Origin: CAYQMF01 sp964418595
GTDB lineage: Bacteria > Planctomycetota > UBA1135 > UBA2386
Length of the DNA: 50,823 nt
Assembly: GCA_964418595.1 (NCBI GenBank)
Contig: CAYQMF010000038.1
Coordinates: forward strand, 1 to 50,823
Direction: 5' to 3'
Of the stretch, positions 45,438 to 50,823 are shown piece after piece. The translations under genes were made by a program, and so were the position numbers. Below the pieces are notes generated by a model. The model was not told the DNA's origin, did not search any database, and was given only the letters and a program-made list of their open reading frames with translations. The stretch's first letter is position 1, and each line of letters opens with the position of its first letter.

Positions 45438-46697
45438 TCAGCGCTGCGCGCGCTGGGCGTCGGACTCGGTGGCGATGACGGCGACGACTTCGCGCAGCTT
45501 GCGGATGTCGGCGAGCGGATCGCCGGCGAGGAGCACGAGCCCCGGAACCGTGTGCGGCCGGATGCGGCCCAGCTCCGGGCGGCGCAGCACATCGGCCGCG
45601 ACCGACGTGGCGGCGGCCAGCGCCGCCGCTGGCGACATGCCGTAATCGACCATGAGTTCGATCTCGCGCGCGTTGTCGCCGTGCTTGAACACGCCGGCGT
45701 CGCTGCCACAGGCGATCGTCACCCCCGCGGCGAGCGCACGCTTGAAGGTGATCCGCGCGAGGCTCAGCCGCTCGACCGTCGGGCCGCGGTGACCCGCGTA
45801 GCGGGCGATGGCCTCGTTGGCGGCGAGGCACGGACAGAGCACGACGCCGCGCTGCCGCATCAGGTCGAGCGTCGCCTCGCTCGCGCCGGTGCCGTGCTCG
45901 ATCGTGCGCACGCCAGCGAGGACCGCGCGGCGGATGCCTTCGTCGGTGGCAGCGTGCGCGGCGACCGGCACGCCGGCGGCCGCGGCTTCATCGCAGGCCG
46001 CCGCGAGTTCGTCGGCTGTGAAGGTCGGCGTCGCCGGCTGCCCCGGCGCGCGGCGGTAGTCGGCGTAGAGCTTGATCCAGTCGGCCCCACTCGCGATCTG
46101 CTCGCGCACCGCCTTGCGCATCTCGACTTGGCCGTCGACCACCTGCGCCCCCTTCGGCACCGGCGCCGCCGCGAGGTTGGGCCCGTAGCACCCGGTGGCG
46201 ACCAGCGCCCGCGTGCTCGCGAAGATGCGCGGGCCGCGCACGATGTAAGCGGCGATCGCGTCGCGGAGCGCGACATCGGCATAGCCGGCGCCCTCCGTCC
46301 CCAGCTCGCGCACCGCGACGAAGCCGGCGCTGAAGGTCGCCTCGGCGGCCTTCACCGCGCGGATCGTGCGCAGCTCGTTCGACTCGCGCAGGACCTGATC
46401 TTCCCACGTCGCCTCGTCGTACGGGCGCAGGAGCAGATGCGTGTGCAGGTCGATCATCCCGGGGATCACCCACGCGTCGGGGAAGGCCGGCTGGCGCTCG
46501 AGCACGCGCGGATCGACCTCGGCCGCGGGCGTCACCTCCGTGATGACGCCGCTGAGCAGGGACACGACGACATCGTGCCGGAAGCTCGCACCATCTGCCG
46601 CGAGCACGTGGCCGCAGCGGATGGGGAAGGGAGTCTGCGCGGGCGCGACGGCCGCACACGAAGCCAGGAGGACCGTGAGGCAGAGACCGGTGCGCAT
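45438..46697 (-). CDS. Amidohydrolase (imidazolonepropionase/prolidase-like), probable lipoprotein
   Basis: 419 aa. Metal-dependent amidohydrolase motifs in order: MIDLHTHLLL (HxH), DWIKLYADY with the Lys that is probably carboxylated, PVAAHAATDEGIRRA (His), TIEHGTGAS (His) and ACGSDAGV (Asp), as in imidazolonepropionase-like and Xaa-Pro dipeptidase-like members of the superfamily. The N-terminus is a signal peptide with a lipobox (VLLASC), so it probably works at the cell surface or in the periplasm, perhaps on peptides. The ATG at 46697 was chosen for this signal. It is convergent with the LamG-type gene and divergent from the exported protein at 46882, with a 184-nt gap showing no clear promoter. 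Confidence 0.88.
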   Translation of the reverse strand: MRTGLCLTVLLASCAAVAPAQTPFPIRCGHVLAADGASFRHDVVVSLLSGVITEVTPAAEVDPRVLERQPAFPDAWVIPGMIDLHTHLLLRPYDEATWEDQVLRESNELRTIRAVKAAEATFSAGFVAVRELGTEGAGYADVALRDAIAAYIVRGPRIFASTRALVATGCYGPNLAAAPVPKGAQVVDGQVEMRKAVREQIASGADWIKLYADYRRAPGQPATPTFTADELAAACDEAAAAGVPVAAHAATDEGIRRAVLAGVRTIEHGTGASEATLDLMRQRGVVLCPCLAANEAIARYAGHRGPTVERLSLARITFKRALAAGVTIACGSDAGVFKHGDNAREIELMVDYGMSPAAALAAATSVAADVLRRPELGRIRPHTVPGLVLLAGDPLADIRKLREVVAVIATESDAQRAQR

Positions 46698-46881
46698 CCC
46701 GGCATCGTCCCCCTGCCCGCGGGCACCGCAAGGCGAACGGTCGAGGGCCCTTTTCGCGACCGGCGCGACCGGTCCGCCCGTCACCTGCGGTGAGGGTCTT
46801 GTCCGGCGTGCCGAGGTGTCGGCCGGGTCCGCGGCGCAGTCCGCAGGCCGGCGTCGCGCCCGCCTCCATCGGAGTCCTGTC

Positions 46882-48321
46882 ATGAACGTCTGCTCGCGTC
46901 GTGTCCCCTTCGTCCTCGCCCTCGCGCTCGGCTGCGCGGCGACCGCCCAGTACGAAGGCGAAGGTCCTGGCGTCCTCGTGCCCCTCGCCCCCCGACCCGA
47001 GCTCGGCCCGGCGGTGCTCGGCAACGGCATCGTGGAGGTCGGGCAGCTCCTGCTCACGCCGCACACGAGCCTCGGTCGGGATCGCCGCTATCTCTGCGCA
47101 ACGGTGCGCACCGGCGCGAGCTGGGACGTGATCACCGGCATCTACTCCACCCTCGGCGGTATCCCGAGGTTCACCAAGAACAACGACGTCGACCACCTCA
47201 ACAGCCCAAGCGACGAGTTCGCGCTCACGGTGAGCCCCGACCTGCTGGTGGTGGCACTCGACACACCCCCGAGCCATCCCATCGGGGCCGGGCGCGTGGT
47301 CTTCGCACGGCGGTCGGTGGCCTCCGGCCCGTTCTCGTACGCCCAGCCCGTGCAGAACATCCCGCCAGGGTATCGCGACCCGCAGATCATGATGGTCGGC
47401 GGCGAACTGATGCTCGCCTACATCGATCCCGTCGGCGACCTGGTGCGCGCCCCTTTCGATACGAACATCGGGGCGCTCGACCTCGCGCGCCAGACGCGGC
47501 TCGTGGCCAAGGGGATCGGTCCGGACGTCCACTCGCCGTCGCCGATGACCGATGCCGAAGGCAACGCGTTCGCGCTCATCTACTCGCGCAACACCAACGC
47601 CGCCCAGCCGTACTTCCGGTCCTCGCTCGACGAGACGGCGCCGGAGTTCGCGCTGCCGAGCCTGCCCGGCGCGTGGATGGCCAACCCGGATGCCGACGGT
47701 GGCACGATCACGTATGCGACCGCCCCGGGCACGACCTACGTCGACCCGCAGAGCTTCGGCGTGCTGGCCGTCAGCTCGGCGAACCTCGCCACGCCGACGA
47801 CGATGCTGTGCACGGTGTTCGCGCCCAAGCGGCAGGCGACCGAACCGCAGTACTTCACGACGCTGGCCTTCGGGACCCTGGCACCGGGCCCCATCCATCT
47901 GTCGGGCGTGGGCGGGTCGCCGCTGTCGATCGTGCCGATGGTGGTCCTCCCCGAGTTCGCGCCGCTCGACCGCGACAGCGGCGCGACCACGATCATGCTC
48001 GACACGCCGCGCATCCAGGTGGAGATGAACGTCGTGCCGATCGTGCTCGATCCGGCGACCCAGCGCGTGTTCCTCGGCAACACCGGCATCTGCCGCCTCA
48101 TCCCGAGTGCGCTCGGCACCTGCGTCTACCACCTCCCGGTGGAGACCAAGAGGAACGGCTGCCTCGTCTGCCCGGGCGCGCCGCACCCAGCGATCTACAA
48201 GGGGGCGACCTGCGGCGGCGTCGGCAACTGCACGCGGCCGACGATCAAGATCGTCAAGAGCTGCTCCGGCGCGGGCACCTGCACCATCGTCTACACCTTC
48301 CGTGGCTGCGAGCGCCTCTGA
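46882..48321 (+). CDS. Exported protein with Cys-rich C-terminus
   Basis: 479 aa. The ATG at 46882 has GGAG 8 nt upstream and starts a signal peptide (PFVLALALGCAATAQ). The central 320 residues look like a five-bladed propeller of glycosyl-hydrolase type (YLCATVRTGASWDVITGIYS, DPQIMMVGGELMLAYIDPVG, PDVHSPSPMTDAEGNAFALI), though no catalytic motif is certain. The last 70 residues hold nine Cys (GTCVYHL, GCLVCPGAPH, GATCGGVGNCTRP, SCSGAGTCTIVYTFRGC), probably a disulfide-knotted attachment or binding module unlike the module in the neighbours. It is convergent with the DUF885 gene (15 nt). Confidence 0.75.
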   Translation: MNVCSRRVPFVLALALGCAATAQYEGEGPGVLVPLAPRPELGPAVLGNGIVEVGQLLLTPHTSLGRDRRYLCATVRTGASWDVITGIYSTLGGIPRFTKNNDVDHLNSPSDEFALTVSPDLLVVALDTPPSHPIGAGRVVFARRSVASGPFSYAQPVQNIPPGYRDPQIMMVGGELMLAYIDPVGDLVRAPFDTNIGALDLARQTRLVAKGIGPDVHSPSPMTDAEGNAFALIYSRNTNAAQPYFRSSLDETAPEFALPSLPGAWMANPDADGGTITYATAPGTTYVDPQSFGVLAVSSANLATPTTMLCTVFAPKRQATEPQYFTTLAFGTLAPGPIHLSGVGGSPLSIVPMVVLPEFAPLDRDSGATTIMLDTPRIQVEMNVVPIVLDPATQRVFLGNTGICRLIPSALGTCVYHLPVETKRNGCLVCPGAPHPAIYKGATCGGVGNCTRPTIKIVKSCSGAGTCTIVYTFRGCERL

Positions 48322-48336
48322 CTCCCCTGACCTCGA

Positions 48337-50031
48337 TCACAGGTCGTAGAAGCGCCAGCTCGCCGACAAGCCCGGCGTCAGCGGTGCGTCGGTGAGCGCG
48401 GCGCGTACGAGTTCGATCGGGATGCTGTTCTGCTGCAGTACGCGATCGTGGAAGGCTCGCTCCGTGAGCTTGCCCCCGCCGACCAGCTCGCGCTGCAAGG
48501 CGCGGAGCTGCAGCCCACCGAGCATGTAGCCCGCCTGATAGAGCGGGCCGTAGTTGCCGACGATGGAGCGACGCACCTCGGCGGTGGCGTTGGCGCGCTC
48601 GTGCCCCACGCGTTCGACGAGGTAGTCGATGCTCTGCTCCGGCGACCACTCGCCCAGGTGGTAGCGCAGCGAGAACACGATGCGCGCGCAGCGGTGCTTG
48701 CGCCAGAAGAGCATGCCGACGCGGTCGGCGGCGGTCTTTGCGAAGCCCATGTCGTAGAGGCGCATCTCCCAGTACAGCGCCCAACCCTCGACCCAGAACG
48801 GCGTGTCGAACACTTCGCGGTACGGACGGACGCGCGCCTGCGTGAACTGCTGCAGGTGGTGGCCCGGGATCAGCTCGTGCTGCACGGTGGCGCGGCTGAA
48901 GTGGATGTTGTTGCCGCGCATGCTCTGCAGCTTGTCCTGGTGCGCCATCGTGTCGGTGGGGAACGACACGAGGATGCACTCGCCGCCGAGGAAGAACGGG
49001 TTCACGAGCTGGCGCGCGGGCGACATCATGTCCATGCGCCAGGTCTCGCGGGCGAGCTCGGGGATGGTCACGAGATCGCGCGCGTCGAGGAACGCCACCG
49101 CCTCGCGCGCGAGGTCCTGGATGAGCCGGGTCTGTTCGCCGGGCCCGACGTGCAGGGTCTTCACGTGCTCCTGTGCCTTGCGCCAGTCGCCGCCAAACCC
49201 CAGCTCGTCGGCGGCCTTGGCGAACTCGGCGTCGCACCAGGCGAACTCGCGCTCCGCGACCTGCACGAGTTCCTCTGGCGAGTACGGGATCAGCTCGAAG
49301 CGCAGCTCGGCCAGCAGCGCGTCGCGGCCCAGCGGCTCACCCACCAGCGGATCGCCGCCGTCGGACGCCTTGCCCACGCACTCGTCGCGCAGGAAGCGCT
49401 CACTGCGCGCGATCGCCGCATCGGCGGCTTCGTGCGGCTTGCGCACCCACCACGAGAACACCGGGTCGTAGCCGTCGCGGAAGCGGAACCACTCGCCGAG
49501 CGCACGGCGCACCTCGCCGAGGCGGTTGGCGGCGCGCAGCGCGACGGTCGGCTTCGGCTTGTCCGTCTTCAACGCACGCGTCGCAGCCTCGATCTCCTCC
49601 ACCAGCCCATCCAGCGTCGCCGCCACCGCCGCGGGATCGACCGCCTCGACGGCCTGGCGTGCCTCGACCAGCCCCACCACCGTCGCCGCCCACGGCAGGC
49701 GCGCGAGCACTTCCTTGTCACGCGCATGCTCGAGCCCCAGCTCGGCGATCTGGCGGCGCAGATGGTTGTCGAAGAGCAGCCAGTCGATCTGCGCGTCGCG
49801 CGACAGCTTGCCGAACTCGATCCCGCGGATCCGTGCCAGCCACTCCTCGTGCAGGCGCAGCAGGCGCTGGCGGCGGAGCGGCGAGAGTGGCGCGCTGTAG
49901 CGCCGGCTCACGCTGCCGCGGTCGGCGACCCAGTGTTCGACGTACTCGCGCAGCTCGCTGCCGCGCACCGGAACGAAGTCGGCCTGGGCGGCCAGACCAC
50001 AGGCGAGCCAGAACGCAAAGTGGGCGTGCAC
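48337..50031 (-). CDS. DUF885 family peptidase-like protein, exported
   Basis: 564 aa from GTG 50031, which is preceded by TATGCT at exactly 6 nt and gives an export signal (HFAFWLACGLAAQ). DUF885 proteins resemble zinc metallopeptidases. Here HELIPGHH at 385-392 is the HExxxGHH-type metal site and VEGWALYWE (Glu415) is the downstream ligand motif, preceded by PTDTMAHQDKL and RGNNIHFSRATVQ. Length fits the family. It probably cleaves peptides in the periplasm. The open frame runs on to 50787, but that upstream stretch lies opposite the third kinase gene and is not protein-like. It is divergent from that kinase. Confidence 0.88.
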   Translation of the reverse strand: MHAHFAFWLACGLAAQADFVPVRGSELREYVEHWVADRGSVSRRYSAPLSPLRRQRLLRLHEEWLARIRGIEFGKLSRDAQIDWLLFDNHLRRQIAELGLEHARDKEVLARLPWAATVVGLVEARQAVEAVDPAAVAATLDGLVEEIEAATRALKTDKPKPTVALRAANRLGEVRRALGEWFRFRDGYDPVFSWWVRKPHEAADAAIARSERFLRDECVGKASDGGDPLVGEPLGRDALLAELRFELIPYSPEELVQVAEREFAWCDAEFAKAADELGFGGDWRKAQEHVKTLHVGPGEQTRLIQDLAREAVAFLDARDLVTIPELARETWRMDMMSPARQLVNPFFLGGECILVSFPTDTMAHQDKLQSMRGNNIHFSRATVQHELIPGHHLQQFTQARVRPYREVFDTPFWVEGWALYWEMRLYDMGFAKTAADRVGMLFWRKHRCARIVFSLRYHLGEWSPEQSIDYLVERVGHERANATAEVRRSIVGNYGPLYQAGYMLGGLQLRALQRELVGGGKLTERAFHDRVLQQNSIPIELVRAALTDAPLTPGLSASWRFYDL

Positions 50032-50037
50032 GCCGCG

Positions 50038-50043
50038 AGCATA
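50038..50043 (-). promoter_or_regulatory. Putative -10 element TATGCT for the DUF885 gene
   Basis: On the minus strand TATGCT lies exactly 6 nt (CGCGGC) before the GTG at 50031, the clearest leaderless-type arrangement on this strand. Confidence 0.5.
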
Positions 50044-50136
50044 GGGCGCACAGGCCCACGGTTCAGCGGGGCCGGCGGTCCACGACAACGAGGCCGCTGC
50101 AACGCGGACTCCGGTCCGACGCTTCGGTGTCCCGAC

Positions 50137-50823
50137 ATGCCACTCTCCCGTGACCAGGTCGAGGACCGCCTCGTCTCCATCCTCGAAGGCGACCCCGCCG
50201 CGCAACGCGCCGCGATCGAAGACCTGCTCGCGGAGGCGCCGGAGCACCGCGACCTGATCCGCCGCACGCTCGGGGTGAACCCGGAGCTCGCCGATCTCTG
50301 CTCTGTGCTCTTCGCCACGACGCAGCCGAGCCAGCCCCGCGATGTCGACCCGGAACGGATCGGGCCTTACGTCATCCGCCAGTGGCTCGGCGCCGGCGGG
50401 ATGGGCACCGTGTACCTCGCGGAGCGGCTCGAACCCCTGCGCCAACGCGTCGCGCTCAAGGTGATCAAGCGCGGCATGGACTCCGCCCAGGTCATCGCCC
50501 GCTTCGCGGCCGAACGGCAGGTGCTCGCCGCGATGGATCATCCGGCCATCGCGCGCGTGCTCGATGCCGGCACCGCCGCCGATGGCCGGCCGTACTTCGC
50601 GATGGAGTACGTCGACGGCGAGCCGATCACGGCCTTCTGCGACCGGCACCGCCTGCCCCTGCAGGCACGCCTCGAGCTGTTCCTGCAGGTCTGCTACGGC
50701 GTGCAGCACGCGCACGGCAAGGGCGTCGTCCACCGCGACCTCAAGCCCGGCAACGTGCTCGTGATGGAGCGCGACGGCGAGCGGCACGTGAAGATCATCG
50801 ACTTCGGCGTCGCCAAGGCGCTG
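50137..50823 (+). CDS. Ser/Thr protein kinase, 3' end cut by the window
   Basis: 229 codons without a stop up to the window end. The N-terminal 73 residues are helical (EDRLVSILEGDPAAQRAAIE). The kinase domain starts with IGPYVIRQWLGAGGMGTVY (glycine loop 85-93), VALKVIKRGMDS with Lys108, MDHPAIARVLDAGTAADGR and PYFAMEYVDGEPITAFCDR, a form very typical of planctomycete kinases, then VHRDLKPGN with Asp201 and DFGVAKAL (Asp222) at the edge. The full protein probably continues with a membrane segment and a TPR or WD40 tail, as in relatives, but that is outside the window. ATG 50137 is the only sensible start. No promoter hexamer was found. Confidence 0.92.
   Translation, partial: MPLSRDQVEDRLVSILEGDPAAQRAAIEDLLAEAPEHRDLIRRTLGVNPELADLCSVLFATTQPSQPRDVDPERIGPYVIRQWLGAGGMGTVYLAERLEPLRQRVALKVIKRGMDSAQVIARFAAERQVLAAMDHPAIARVLDAGTAADGRPYFAMEYVDGEPITAFCDRHRLPLQARLELFLQVCYGVQHAHGKGVVHRDLKPGNVLVMERDGERHVKIIDFGVAKAL

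Noticed and set aside
1..50823. Transfer RNA, ribosomal RNA and riboswitches.
   Set aside because: No convincing T-loop (GGTTCGAATCC-like) within a cloverleaf context, no rRNA-like sequence and no known aptamer core were seen by eye; a covariance-model search would be decisive.

Overview
The window is about 50.8 kb of very GC-rich bacterial chromosome carrying 38 intact protein genes, one gene cut by the right edge and two gene remnants. I see no rRNA, tRNA, CRISPR array, insertion sequence or prophage. The gene content points to Planctomycetota, probably an uncultured lineage. Three Hanks-type Ser/Thr kinases carry a soluble N-terminal kinase domain, two of them followed in the window by a membrane segment and a sensor-like C-terminus. 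There are three ECF-type sigma factors. Many large exported beta-rich proteins share a divergent C-terminal module ending just before the stop, and there are VWA/HEAT, SBBP-repeat, CehA/McbA and toroid proteins. This assignment rests on family resemblance, not on a marker gene.

Layout. 0-6.9 kb: a three-repeat exported protein, a small Cys-rich protein with a membrane protein, a DUF1697 protein, an orphan antitoxin-like gene, a GNAT acetyltransferase coupled to an unknown gene, and another exported protein. 7-11 kb: kinase-TPR protein, coupled sigma factor, exported propeller. 11-19 kb: a Tat-lipoprotein class A beta-lactamase divergent from a caspase-like/esterase fusion, a toroid protein, a TetR remnant, an AHSA1 protein, two lipoproteins (one acetolactate-decarboxylase-like), a methyltransferase, a 23-bp-period direct repeat and a DUF4143 remnant. 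19-31 kb: a nucleotidyltransferase pair, a sigma factor fused to membrane segments and a large beta-sandwich tail, an SBBP-repeat protein and several exported or anchored proteins. 31-39 kb: methyltransferase, CehA/McbA hydrolase, HEAT-VWA protein, VOC protein, a stand-alone copy of the shared C-terminal module, and a two-gene CesT/YbjN-like chaperone plus AAA+ unit. 39-50.8 kb: kinase with SUMF1-like domain divergent from a sigma factor, two exported proteins, an amidohydrolase, a Cys-rich exported protein, a DUF885 peptidase-like protein and a third kinase cut by the window end.

How it works together. Three signalling units (kinase-TPR plus sigma; kinase-SUMF1 divergent from sigma; sigma fused to an exported tail) lie among genes for surface or periplasmic proteins, which suggests envelope sensing and surface remodelling; this is inference. 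Recognisable Shine-Dalgarno sequences are rare. Instead, TANNNT hexamers lie 6-20 nt before many start codons on both strands, several at exactly 6 nt, which fits leaderless or very short-leader transcripts. I used this signal to support several GTG starts. Five gene pairs overlap by the four bases GTGA, indicating translational coupling.
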